Shown here: piece after piece, positions 1 through 11,128 of the stretch
How positions within the stretch are numbered: the first letter of the stretch is position 1
Layout of the letters: each line of letters opens with the position of its first letter
DNA from: Ailanthus altissimus
Taxonomy: Eukaryota; Streptophyta; Magnoliopsida; Sapindales; Simaroubaceae
DNA: 64,000 nt
Reading direction: 5' to 3'
Assembly (NCBI GenBank): GCA_946807835.1
Contig: OX327702.1
Coordinates: 18,972,001 to 19,036,000, forward strand
Notes under the pieces: generated by a model
Seen by the model: the letters and a program-made list of their open reading frames with translations, nothing else
The model's database searches: none
What the model was told of the DNA's origin: nothing
Made by a program: the position numbers and the translations under genes

Positions 1-1025
1 CAAACTCTAATCTCATCACAAGCCTCTGTCGATAGTCGAGTGACTATAGTACATCATAATAATTACCTATATATTTATGGTAATCTAAATATAATTCATT
101 AAGAATAAGTCTAATCATACCATACATACCATTTAGATATATGTCTATTCTAAATGGAACTCATAGTTGTTGCCCTATGATCATGCATCAAACTACCCTG
201 GACTAAACATATAAATTCCTCTTTCGAGTTCATTATGGTTTCTCAATCAATTAATATATTGGCAAGATATAATAAAAGCATTAAACTCAAGATAGAATTA
301 ATTAATTTAATCTATTAAGTTCATAAACTAAGAAAGTCAATAATATCCAAATACATATTAGGTTCACAAGTCTAACCCTAGATAAAAAGAGTTCAGTTCA
401 TCATGAATTCAAGAGTATCAATATAATTAATAGAAAACATCATAAACAAGATCATAATAAAAAGAAAAGATGAGAAATAACATAAGAAGATGCCCTGGAT
501 TGCTTCTTTGTTTGCTCTTAACTTGATTGCACAAATCTTGATCTTTAATCTTCAATTCTTTGCTTTGATCTCTTGTATTTGTGATGTGTTTTATTTTCCC
601 TAATTTTTCTTCTGATATTGTCTACTTTTGGCTGTGAAAAATAGTGCTTTTATAGGTCTTCATAACCCTAAGGATGTGGGGCTTCGAATTCAAGTCAAAA
701 TAGGATTCAAAAGATAGGGTTTGATTTTCTCGCAGGTGCTACGACACGGGGGTTGGAAAAGGTCGGTTGGTGGGAGTTGACTAAGTACTGCAACGTTCAG
801 GTTTTTGTCTTGGGCACTATGGCGTCCACCCAGAGGCATGCCAGGTGTTGGCCAATTCGTTCATTTTTTGCTATTTCGTGTCTAATTCTTCCAATATCTT
901 CATGCCTTGGTTAGTAAACTTATTTATGATAAAAAAAATCATAAATAAATAGCCAAATACTCTAGATTTAGAGCAAAACCTAAGTCTCGAATGATAAAAA
1001 TAATAGATTATATAAACCCCTTTAA
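1..1025 (-). repeat. Athila-like LTR (Ath-A family), reversed, cut by window edge
   Basis: This is the reverse complement of the LTRs at 31087-32400 and 37746-39152. The shared blocks include the stretch before the LTR end (positions 1-60 here, about 38760-38820 there), the TATA region (647-655, reading CTATAAAAG on the minus strand) and the block at the LTR start (about 920-1025). The LTR start lies near 1025, where the TGATAGGGG of the family reads TTAAAGGGG. The rest of the LTR lies outside the window, so a solo LTR cannot be told from a full element. It abuts a Tat-like gag remnant that continues from 1026. Confidence 0.8.
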
Positions 1026-1900
1026 GTATTAGCCTTTAAAGGTATTTGTAGTGCATCGTGGGATGAATGAATATTTAATGCAGATGGCAGAGGATGGGAC
1101 TTCTTTTGTCTATTTCAATTAAGATGAATTAAATAATCTAATATCTAATAATCCTATAGGGTATTTAGTTCTTTGCTGAATGATATTGGCTACTTTTCGA
1201 GAAACTCTCCTTATGGTTATTAGTCATATAGTTTGGCTTAGTTTTCTGCATATAGGGTTTTGGCATTATCTTTTTCTTTTCATTGGGGCTTTATTATCTG
1301 CCAGTAAAGATCTTGATTAAAAGGTATTTCTCTTTTAATTTCTATAAGCATAATGAATAAAATACCCCTTCATATTTTCAAGATGGGCTTGATACTCACT
1401 CATTATATTGCTTACATAATTTTCTATGAGATCCTTTTCTCCTTCCTTCTTATAGCAAGCAAATGCGAGATCCTAAACCTCTTAGCTTACTCAATCAACA
1501 ACTTTAAGTAGCTTTACTTAGTTTGGTTAAGTTAGATTATAGTAACTACCTCTTTGCTTTAGAAGTATTTATTACAAAACTTTAAAGCCATCACTTTCTA
1601 AGGATGGATTTGATTGGTCATTGTACCAAGTGAATGCATGACCTACGAGAGATTTGGAAAATTCCTTAAGTAGTTTTTGTTACTTGCACGTACACCAAAA
1701 GACTAAATCTCCTTATACATTTCTTATGATTTCTATTCTTGCCATCAAATAGAGAAACCTATAATGTACCATATCCCTTAAGATAAGGCATGTCTAGAAT
1801 CTTAACTAAGTGTGACTTTTAATGGTAATTAATATTCTAATTGGAAGACTAGAATGAAATTTCATCTGCTAGTAATATATCATGATTTAAAATATATACA
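1026..1900 (-). pseudogene. Tat-like gag remnant (Tat-0), reversed
   Basis: Read on the minus strand, this stretch parallels the plus-strand Tat gag at 3370-4015 and its continuation at 7811-8090, and the gag of Tat-3 at 52.9-53.6 kb. The clearest protein trace is KEFSKSL..HAFTWY at about 1690-1630, matching KEFSKSFACHTYT of Tat-3. Gag packages the element RNA. All frames are broken by stops. The copy has no LTR at the place where Tat-1 carries one (see the empty-site finding). The higher-coordinate end fades out near 1900, and the lower end is cut by the Athila-like LTR. Confidence 0.65.
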
Positions 1901-1957
1901 ATGAATATCTCTTGTCAAAAAAAGAAAAAGAAAAAATGAGATGAAAAAAATGCTACA

Positions 1958-2110
1958 TTCAATTTCAAAGCTATTAATGCTCTTTATTAAGTACTAGATA
2001 AAAATGAGTTCAATAGGATACTTGTTTGTAAATCAACAAGTGGAATATAACACTTGTTAGAAGTCATACATGAGGGGACATGTTGTGAAAAACTTAACCC
2101 AATTAAGGGT
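1958..2110 (+). pseudogene. Copia-type gag (UBN2-like) fragment
   Basis: One plus-strand frame starting at 1958 gives FKAINALY, one stop, then VLDKNEFNRILVCKST and, further on, LLEVIHEGTC. This pattern (INALY..LD..EFNRI..C..A..IWD.LE..HEGT) is characteristic of the UBN2 / gag-polypeptide domain of plant Copia elements. Only about 50 residues are recognisable. There is no flanking LTR or pol, so this is an orphan scrap. The related frame may continue with errors to about 2230. Confidence 0.55.
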
Positions 2111-2230
2111 AGAACTATGTAACTAAAGTTAATAGAAAAGCACAAGTCCGATAAGACACTCTTTAGCCATTGAAATCTTTCTAAAAAGATCGGGGGAGGG
2201 TGCAAGTTCCTCATTTGATATGGTAAGTGA

Positions 2231-2989
2231 TTAATAAAATAGTATTATATTCATGACAAAATTGATATATACCTCTTTTATTTGAAAATTTCCTTTTACC
2301 TTTTTAACAAGGGTAAAAATCATTATACACAATTTATATTTTATGAGGATAAAGGGCCAAACAATGAGTCATAACCTAATTGAAAACTTTAACACTATCA
2401 AATTTGTCCTTTACACATGAAAATTAATTGTTACCACTATATAATTTACCCTAGTTTTGTATTCTACGCAAGCGATATACCTTTTCTCCATTTTCTTTGA
2501 TGATTTCTTCAATCCACACATATAGTTTAGTAATTACTCACAAATTTCAACATTTATATCGCTTAAGAAACAATAACAAAAGAGCTAGACAAGATTCAAG
2601 AGGCGAATCCTACCTAATTGCTAGGCTAGAGTTCTTACAGCCTAAAACTCTAAACGTGCCCTATGCACAAAACAACCTAAACAGAGCTAAAATACTCATA
2701 GTAGTACTCTAGCACCCTCCACTACTATGTCTATCCATTATTTATTGTGCAAGTCCATTTCATACACTTTTCACAACTTAAGACCATATTTATTCAATTA
2801 AATAATCTCAGACCTAAGACTATCAAAGCAAATTCATAATATTGAGTCTTTTGGACTTTAAGAGCTCTTTAGAGGCACAATGGACCTTACTCTCAAACTC
2901 ATAAAGGCAAAGAGGTTGAGATCTAGTACCTAGGCCTAGCCCATCACACTCTTATGTATTGTTATGTCATCACAATGTCACTATAGCAA
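2231..2989. other. unassigned AT-rich stretch
   Basis: I recognise no domain, LTR end or repeat here. A 71-codon open frame at 2497-2712 has no recognisable motif and looks like chance. By position it could be the 5' leader or LTR of Tat-1, whose gag begins just after it, but I cannot align it to the region before the Tat-3 gag. Confidence 0.3.
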
Positions 2990-4015
2990 GTGTTATTTTG
3001 CTATGTAGTGATATCCTAATTTTGCCCCAAACATTTTTAATGATTTTACTGGAGAGTTTGGAAAATATTTTATGATTAAAAAATCTAAAAGACAAGATGA
3101 AAACTTAAAAAAAGGACTAAATGAAGACTAAGATGAGTCCTTGAATATTAAGGGCTCTTAAACAAAATTTTCCATAGATTTTAAAGAAACATAAGTCAAC
3201 GCCCAAGATAAAAATACCAATTTGAGAGCTTTAGCCCAGATCTTGAATGACACTATACAAGAAACTCTACAACAAAGCTAAGAAAAATTTCTTGAGGCTT
3301 TTAATATGACCAAAATAGTAAACCTACCAACGAACATGCAAAACACTATCTAAAGTATGCCAAAGAAGGAAAAACAAGTGGCCTTTGCTAATAATGGTCT
3401 ACAATAAGGGGAAGTAAAAACCCTTACTCAATTTAATATTCTGGTCACGATTAATTAAATAAGCAATAATCATATTATAACAGACATGAAGTACATTCCA
3501 TTATTGCTAAACCCAGTCGAGATCTTAAATATGCTCTATCCTTGAGGGTATAACACACTATCGCTTTCACTATTCGATGTAATGAAAGGAAATCCCAAGG
3601 AACGTATAAGGGATTTGTTGATTGCTTTAGTGTACATACAAGCAACATGAACCTATAGTTTAAAGAGTTTTCTAAATCCCTTACAGGCCATACATACACT
3701 CGATATGCCTTGTTGGTAATTTCAACCATCTTTACTTAGAAAGAGATGGCTTCAAATTCTATAAGAAAAAGTTTAGTGCAAAGAAAGAGTTATTATAATC
3801 CAACACAACCAAACAAAGTAAGGCTATTTAAAGCCATTGGTTGAATATATCACGAGGCTCATAGATTTAGCATTAGATTGCTAAGAGTAAAAAGGGGAAA
3901 AGGATTTTATAGAGATTATGTATGCAACATGCCAAGTGAATACAGAGCCCACCTTGAAAAATATTGGAATTGATTCATTCATCAAGCTTAAAAGACTACA
4001 AAAATAACTGCCTTG
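2990..4015 (+). pseudogene. Tat-1 fragment 1: gag
   Basis: This aligns along its length with the Tat-3 gag (52560-53410). Shared segments include the run before the GTGGCCTTTGCTAA motif near 3377 (52767 in Tat-3), the KEFSK.L.GHTYT region near 3665-3690, and the segment ending in a run of Leu/Glu codons near 3990. Gag is the structural protein of the retrotransposon particle. Numerous stops and indels make it a pseudogene. The fragment ends at 4015, where an Athila-like LTR is inserted. The gag resumes at 7811. Confidence 0.65.
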
Positions 4016-5434
4016 TGATATGTGGAATTTAGATGTATATTTTGGCCTTATTTTATCTAAATAATTGTTTATTTTGGAGTAATTTTAGAGTTATTTATGC
4101 TATAAATGTTGGTTTTTAAAGGGTTAGTCATCAAAAAGTGGGAAAAGGAAGAAATGGGAGCAAAAGTAAACGAATTAGAGCCAAAAAGCCAAATGAGCTA
4201 AAAATAAAGTGATGAATGCCCCAACTTTCATCACCTAAATGCTCAAACGTTCATATGAGATGATGAATACACTGGCTTTGTGATTTTTAAACATTGTCCA
4301 AACATTTTACAGTAATCAATGCCCCAACGTTCCAAAAGAACACCGTAATGCTCAAAACGCCCCTGCATTGAAGATTTGAATGTCGTGGTGTTAGGGCAAC
4401 ATTTTAGAGAACTCTCCTACAATCAAGGCAAAATGCTACTACTTTGGGACTTTTATTACACCATATAAAATTCGGCTTTTTGAGCTCTTAAGGTGGCTTG
4501 GCCGGCCCCTAACTAATCCTAACCAATTTCTCTCAACCCTAACATATCTCTAACTCAAAAATTTTCCTACAATAGGCAAGAACAACATTTAAAGCTATTT
4601 TGGAGAGGGATTACACAAGATCAAGAGCACATTAGTTAATCATTGGAGGATTCAACCAACATCAAGGATTGAGTAGAGATCACATTGTCTTCGTAATATT
4701 CAATTTGATTGGGTTGTATCATGATTATTATTGTATTTAGCTATAAAACTCTTATCATGTTGATTTAATTTTATTATTTAAGATTATAGTTTTGAACTTA
4801 AAATGTGTGCTTAATTTATTTGATCCCATTGTTATAAACTCAATTGTTATTTAATTTGTTTGTTCGTAATACTTTCAATATATTGGACTAGTGATTGAAT
4901 GATTAGAGAATAATAGGATAAACTTGAAAAAGACATCTTAGTGTTTAACCATAAACAAATTGACACATGATCACAAAGTAATAGTTGAGAGTTTGAATAT
5001 AAGATATAAATATACCTATATGGCATGTATGGTTGATACAAGCTATTCTTAATAAATCTTGATTTATTTGAATTACTATAGGAATATAAGTAATTGGTAG
5101 ATTAAGGTATAGTCGCTCAACTATCGAAAGAGGCTTGCATTGAATTTTGTGTTTTGACCAATAATTGAACTGGGAGATTAATAATTAGGATAATATTGTT
5201 AGAAACTTATATTGAGGGAAAGCTATAGTCCTAAATACTCTTTATATAGAGATTGCACTTTATATCGCTTGCATAATTAAGATTGATTAGTAGTGTTAGT
5301 ATTTAATGTTAGTGTAAATAAATCTAATAACTATTTGTTTGGATAAAGGCAAGAGGTACAATATTAGTAATTGATAAAAAAAATAATAACAATTTCCTTA
5401 TAGGAATGATACTCTACTTACTCTGTATTACTTG

Positions 5435-7765
5435 TGTAACACTCTCTTTACCTTTATTTCTTTAAAACGAGATCAGAGATTGCTACTATTTTCTTTCAAA
5501 ATCTTAATATTAAAAATGAAATTTTATTTTATTTTAAAATCAAATGGACAGAGTCTCCTTTAAAAATTAAACTTCCCACCACCTTTTACAAAGAAAAATA
5601 CTCTCAATAATTTTATTTCTCAACTCAACTCCTGTTACTCAACCATAGACTTACCATATAAATTTTAGTTCATGGGGGTAAATCATTCACCAAATTTAGT
5701 CAGATACGCCGTAGGATCGAAAGAATATATACAATTTATCATTTACAACTCAAAAACAGTTCTTGATCATACATACATATGTACATGCAGTAGATGTCCA
5801 TACACTTTGTTATACAAACATTTTTAATACAAATAAAATATCTACCCAAAATATATAAGCAGAGGATGTGACTAATCTGAGTTGCTGCATATAGGATTTC
5901 TCTCTTCAGTCTTCAATATTGGCAACTCTACTACCTACGTGTGATAAATCCAACATGCTAAGTGAAAAAAATTGCTTAGTAGATGTACACAAAAGTTGAA
6001 CAATATAATTTATTTATTCAAATAATGTACAAATAACAGAATCAATTACTATCACTCATCACAACGTCGACAGGATAGGTTAAAATTTACCAAAATATTT
6101 AAATCAATAAATCAAAACATAACATATATTTTAAATTAAAATTCAATCTATCAAATACGTGCTTAAACGATTACATGTGATCTCAGTAGGCGCTCAAAAT
6201 AAACACTGACACAATACCATAGATTGGCCAACGGACTAAAAATGGTGATCCGGCATTGGTCACTCGGTGACTATTCGTCGAATCCAGATCAAATCAGAAT
6301 ATATGTCGGATTAGAGATACTGATCAGAATCACCAGAGATACAGAATAGTGTAGTACTACTATAACACTCCATTGGCATGCCAACTATCAATCCCTACAT
6401 ACCAATGTTCAGGTTTACCCTAGGCTCATTAATAATTTAATAATCATATTATATTAAACCCTTTTTTTTAATATTCATAATTAGACCCAATTTTTTTCAA
6501 AAATTCACATATAAGTCCAATTTTTCAATATTTCACACATGAGTCCAAGAGTTTCACTAATTCACATTTGGGTCCGAATTGTTACACAATTTCACATATA
6601 GGCCCGAATTTTATCTAATTTTACATATACATCCAAATTTTATCCAATTTCACATATAAGTTCAAACTTTTTCCAATTTCACATATAGGTCCAAAATTTA
6701 TCCAATTTCACATATAGGTTCAAAATTTACCCAATTTCACTTATAGGTCCAAAATTTACCCAATTTCACTTATAGGTCCAAAGTTTATCCAATTTCACTT
6801 ATAGGTAATACTCAATATTAAAAACACATTTAATTCACTTAGAACCAACATAATAATTAATTAAACACACTATTTGCATTCAAGTATCCATCAAATAATT
6901 TAATTACATAATTATACACTAATGCCCTAAAAAACAATTTAAGTTCAACTTAAGTGTACACCAAACCTTAAACACCCTCCAAGTGGCATTCACTTCTTCT
7001 CTTTCTCCTTTTCTTGGCTCTCATTTGCCAAGCCTTCACCTTAATAATCAAGAATACACAAATAATCAATAAAATTTCAATTAATCCCACTCAAATGCAA
7101 AAGCCCCTTAATTCTAAATGGCAATGAAAGTTACAAACCCTTAAAATCCCAAATTCATATTCAATTAAATTTTTTCCAATAACTCAACTTGAAATTCACA
7201 TTTCGACTTAAAAATAATCCTTGAAATTTGATGGAAATGGGTTTAATTAAGGGTTTGGGAGCTTGATTTACTAAGCGAAATATGTATAATTGTTGAATCT
7301 AAAAGGGAATAAAAGAAAAATAGAGAGAAAATAAAAAAAAAAGGGAACGACAGTATCTTGCAAAAATGGGTATTTTTTCACCTTAGTCCCCTTTATATAC
7401 TCATCACTTTTCTTGTCAAATTTGCCCTCACTTAAATCCAAAACTACAAAAAAGCCATTGGTTAGAAATGGTAGCATTTGATTGGTCCAAAAATTCAAAT
7501 AACTATTCACTAACTAAACTAGTTAAAAAGTAACCAATTCTACCACTTTCCGATTCATTTGGTGGCTAAATCTTATTGGTTCATGATAAAATTTTGGAAA
7601 AGTGTAAATGTCCAAGTTTTTAATTCCATGAATCCATTTATACCATACCAATACTTTTCCAACCAATCAAATTCTTCAATTTCCTTTAACAAATAAATTT
7701 AATCCTAATAAATAAATAAATAAATAAAAATTTGTTCTAATAAATAAATATTCCGGGGTGTTACA
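5435..7765 (-). repeat. Solo LTR G1, chromovirus-like, nested in LTR-C
   Basis: The ends form a perfect 7-bp inverted repeat, TGTAACA...TGTTACA, typical of plant Ty3/gypsy LTR termini. The flanks ACTTG (5430-5434) and ACTTA (7766-7770) form a 5-bp target duplication with one G-to-A change. Orientation is minus: on that strand a TATA box (TATATAAA, 7392-7399) lies about 370 bp from the LTR start TGTAACACCCCGG. There is no coding domain and only one LTR, so it is a solo LTR formed by LTR-LTR recombination. The chromovirus (Tekay/Del-type) assignment rests on the terminal sequence and general look only. Confidence 0.75.
6476..6807. repeat. 29-bp tandem array, about 12 units
   Basis: Successive units of the form CACATATAGGTCCAAAATTT followed by ATCCAATTT recur with a 28-30-bp period inside solo LTR G1. 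The last five units are nearly identical and the first ones are degenerate. No unique spacers lie between units. Confidence 0.85.
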
Positions 7766-7810
7766 ACTTATTTACGATATCGTGCACTTGCGCTTAGAAA
7801 TCGCATAGCA

Positions 7811-8955
7811 CTTTATTAGTTAATAACTTTATTAATAGGTAAATGGCCCAATGAAAATAAGAATACAATGCCACAAAGCCTTGTTTGTGGAAAAGTGAGC
7901 CAAACCTATGACAGATGGCCTTATAGAAAGCTTCCCAAAAGTAACCCATATCATTTAGCAAAGAAAAACTAATATCCTCTTAGATCAATGGGTATTAGAT
8001 AGTGTAATTTGGTCTTTTCTGCTAAGGAGAACTTGACCGAAAGGGACAAGAGAAGTCTTAACCTTTGTCGTCTGCATCAAATGTTAAAGTATCTTATAAT
8101 TCATTGTTAACACCTTCAAAGGTTGATATATAACAAAATCAAGGATAGAACCTTAGAGCTACCTAATAGGCCACACATTGTAGATCTTAATCTACTTCAA
8201 TGGCATGAGAAGAAAAGAGTAGTCTTACTAAACTTATTAAAATACATTGAGGATACAAAGCTCATAGAAGAGGTAGTCTTAATTATCTAGGAAGAAGAAC
8301 CTAAGAAGGCAGAGGAAAAACTATAAGACCCTGTAGTAAAGTCCTTACAATGAAATGTTAAATTTATATCCTTGTTTAACCAACTAAGATAAAGGCATAA
8401 GAAATGGAGAGCTACCATAAAAGCACTCATAAAATCTCAGTATAACATGGTCCATAATGTTATGTGGCTAAGAATTAGATCAACTAAGCCTGCCTATAAA
8501 CTATCAACGCCATAGTTGTTACTAACAAAGGTATATAGGCAAATAACAAGCACCCCTATATATAGAGGCAATAATTAATGATGTGCCAGGCAAGAAATTC
8601 ATGGTTAATATAAAGGCATCAATCAATATCATTCTCGTTGTCCTACTATAAGCTGCCAAAAATCTCTCTTAGTCTTATTATCGAAAGAAAGGGTTAGGAG
8701 TCTGGCTTTAGCAACATTGTACAAAATTCTAAAGGCATTATCCAATTTTTCTTGGAAGTTGAGTTGCCATATAACCCCTATTATATTTCATGTCATGATT
8801 GTCGAGGTTATATACCATATACTGCTTACTACTTTGTGGCTACATACACACAAGTTGGTGATGTCAACATACTATAAGTGCATTAAAGGAAAAATTAGAA
8901 AGAAATCAATCCAGATTGCTACCGACCTTACTTTTTTCCATCAAGAAGAGAGTTC
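7811..8955 (+). pseudogene. Tat-1 fragment 2: end of gag and aspartic protease
   Basis: The first 200 bases continue the gag (matching reversed Tat-0 at 1026-1300 and Tat-3 near 53440-53570). From about 8550 a protease-like frame reads PLYIEAIINDVPGK.FMVNIKASINII, the counterpart of the LVDTGASINIL active-site region. The catalytic Asp-Thr-Gly has decayed to Asn-Ile-Lys. Further on, WLHTHKLVMSTYYKCIKGK (about 8840-8895) resembles the LLGR.W.H...VPST.HQC.K segment that follows the protease in this lineage. A 106-codon frame at 8717-9037 contains this piece but then runs into the Copia LTR, so its C-terminus is not part of the protein. Confidence 0.65.
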
Positions 8956-9480
8956 TGTTGTTGGAGATCTAATATATATGGGTGTATGCATGTGCTATTG
9001 TGTTTATTGCCTAAAATATATATCACATATATATTAAACGCGACGAAAGCGAATAAACATGCAATAAACACAATAAATAAATATATTAATCACATTAATA
9101 TATTAAAAGGCTTGAGAACTCACCTCAACGTGTAACATTATACATGTATTTTTTCAGAGTCCGCATGAAGACCAACTCATAGGCAGTCCTAACCACCAAT
9201 ACGGTGGGCTTGGTGAGCTAGAACAGTAGCCCTATATTTAGCACTGGGTTTAACTCTTACACCCCAAAATGACCAAGTGTGTGTATTTATCATTTTCTTT
9301 AAAATAATAAGAAATGGAGACTTTGAAGCAATCTACCATTGCTTCAATTGAAAGCATAGAGAAAAAAATGAAAGAGATTCATTTCCCCCTCCCCCCCTGA
9401 TCTTTGTTTTCTTCTTTCTCCATTTCTTCTCTCGGCAAACACTAAGCACCCTTTCAAAATACACACCATTTAACACACAA

Positions 9481-9520
<40 letters not shown>

Positions 9521-11128
9521 CTCACATTAATATAATAATAATATTATATATTATAATATTAAAAAGCCACCTTTTATGAAAAAGGTAATATTATTATATT
9601 AAATAATAATAAAAGATATAAAATACATGCCAACTAAATGACATTATTTAATATAATAATATTATATAATAAAATAATATATAGTATAATATTACATTTG
9701 AGATATTTTGATTATTTAATAATTAAATAATCAATATGTGAAATGACTATTTTACCCTTCACAAATAGTTACAAAGTCTACCTTCTAGTGGGTCCTACCA
9801 AATTTCATACTCGGATACACTCAACCGAGGGTCCACAATGCACCACGTGTCATTATACAATTTACAAATAATAATTATTGACTAATTATTATATTTAACA
9901 CTTAAATATAGATACGCACGCATTTTTATGGTATTGGTGAATATTACTAGATTAAACACTTTAATCCAGCACGCTGCCTTAGTGCACAACAAGTACACTC
10001 CATATTGTCGAATTTCCTAGGTCCTACGCTCGATTCGTCAAATGGAACTATGCCATGAGTCCGTGAGCAATGCCCCACGCACATATCACGGATATTACAA
10101 ATCAGCGCATTGAACCATACAAGTTGAGGTTACAACGCATACGTATAGTCATTCCGTCATGATATCCTGGATGTGCGGGGATATAGATTATCACCGTCAA
10201 ATCCCCTAGTGCTCATCCATGTCTTATCTCCAGACTCATATCTCACTGAACAATATGTGCAAACTCCTTTGCCATATTGTTCTACCATGACAGAATTCTT
10301 TCCCAGGATTAATACTTGTGGCTACAAATTTTTTTGAGATACAGTCTCGAAACATCTAGATATCAAACACCCTATGGGAGCTGACGGATCCCGTATTTGT
10401 ACACACCAGACTCCATAAGCATGGACTATACCTAGCGACACCCAGAGGTCATATCATAAAAGGTCTGTGACATGCGTAGAATAAAAGTATGGTGGATCAA
10501 AGGACCATGTATACTACTTAACACGAGAAGACCCTCCGTTGATGGCTTATATAAGGTGTCTATCAAAGGTCCTCATAAGTCTGTCCTATATCCAGTCCTA
10601 ACTGGATATCAATATGCCAATACGAGCTCCAAGCTCACAGTCGGCTAGAAATGACCATCTATACCCTATAGGTACGACATATGTTGATCTATATAAAAAG
10701 GTATCCACCGACAGACTTGCATCGGTAGAAATAGATCAGGAACAATTATTCGAGAACATACTTGCGTAACTAGTATTTTCTGACACCCGATTGCAACTCT
10801 TACAACTATGCAGTTACTAGTATATTTCTAGGTCTATGTCCCATTATTGACAAGATTCTAACTCTTGGATCTTCGTTGAGTATTATAACTAGCTAACACT
10901 TAGTTGTGCTAACATTTAACATTTATATTTCTCAGTGTGGCTAACTATGAGCCCTTATCTAAACTCCTTTAGATCTGATCTGAACTCCTTCAGATCATAC
11001 AATGTCTGTAATGTTACATTGCATAGTACTATATAAATAGGTATTAGCGATTTAATAGGAATGTACACTTGTATAAATGCACAAGTATATGTACATTCAA
11101 GGATGACACGTAAGCACTCACCCTAACA
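8956..11128 (-). repeat. Copia-type solo LTR (D0)
   Basis: A 2173-bp LTR in reverse orientation. On the minus strand it starts TGTTAGGGTGAGTGCTTACG (at 11128) and ends ...CCAACAACA (at 8956). Perfect 5-bp target duplications AGTTC lie at 8951-8955 and 11129-11133. The start matches forward copies at 13908 and reversed copies ending at 28809, and related copies are followed by the TGGTATYA-type primer site used by Copia elements. No internal domains remain. The LTR interrupts Tat-1 between its protease and RT. Confidence 0.8.
9474..9520. repeat. compound (AC)n(AT)n microsatellite
   Basis: An uninterrupted AC run (about 9475-9504) passes directly into an AT run (9505-9520), within Copia LTR D0. 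It is followed by further AT-rich low-complexity sequence to about 9720. Confidence 0.95.

Larger units (their letters stand above)
4016..7810 (+). repeat. Athila-like solo LTR (LTR-C), itself interrupted
   Basis: LTR sequence occupies 4016-5434 and 7771-7810. It begins TGATATGTGG, resembling the TGATAGGGGC start of the Ath-A LTR, and ends ...CGCATAGCA. It carries the family landmarks: a repetitive block rich in CAACGTT-type words (4200-4400), a TATA box (TATAAAA, 4464-4470), the motif around 5105-5140 (CGCTCAACTATCGAAAGAGG) and the GGAATGATACT block near the end (5402-5412). The flanks CCTTG (4011-4015) and CTTTA (7811-7815) look like a target duplication differing by two transitions. No internal domains are present, so it is solo. 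A second LTR (5435-7765) sits inside. Confidence 0.75.

Noticed and set aside
2497..2712. 71-codon open frame on plus
   Set aside because: No recognisable motif, no counterpart in the related elements, and length expected by chance in this composition.
6476..6807. CRISPR-like regular repeats of about 29 bp
   Set aside because: Units are directly adjacent with no spacers, inside a plant LTR. This is a simple tandem array.
8717..9037. 106-codon open frame as a gene
   Set aside because: It crosses the exact boundary (8956) of a Copia solo LTR. Its first part is Tat protease-linker remnant and the rest is LTR.
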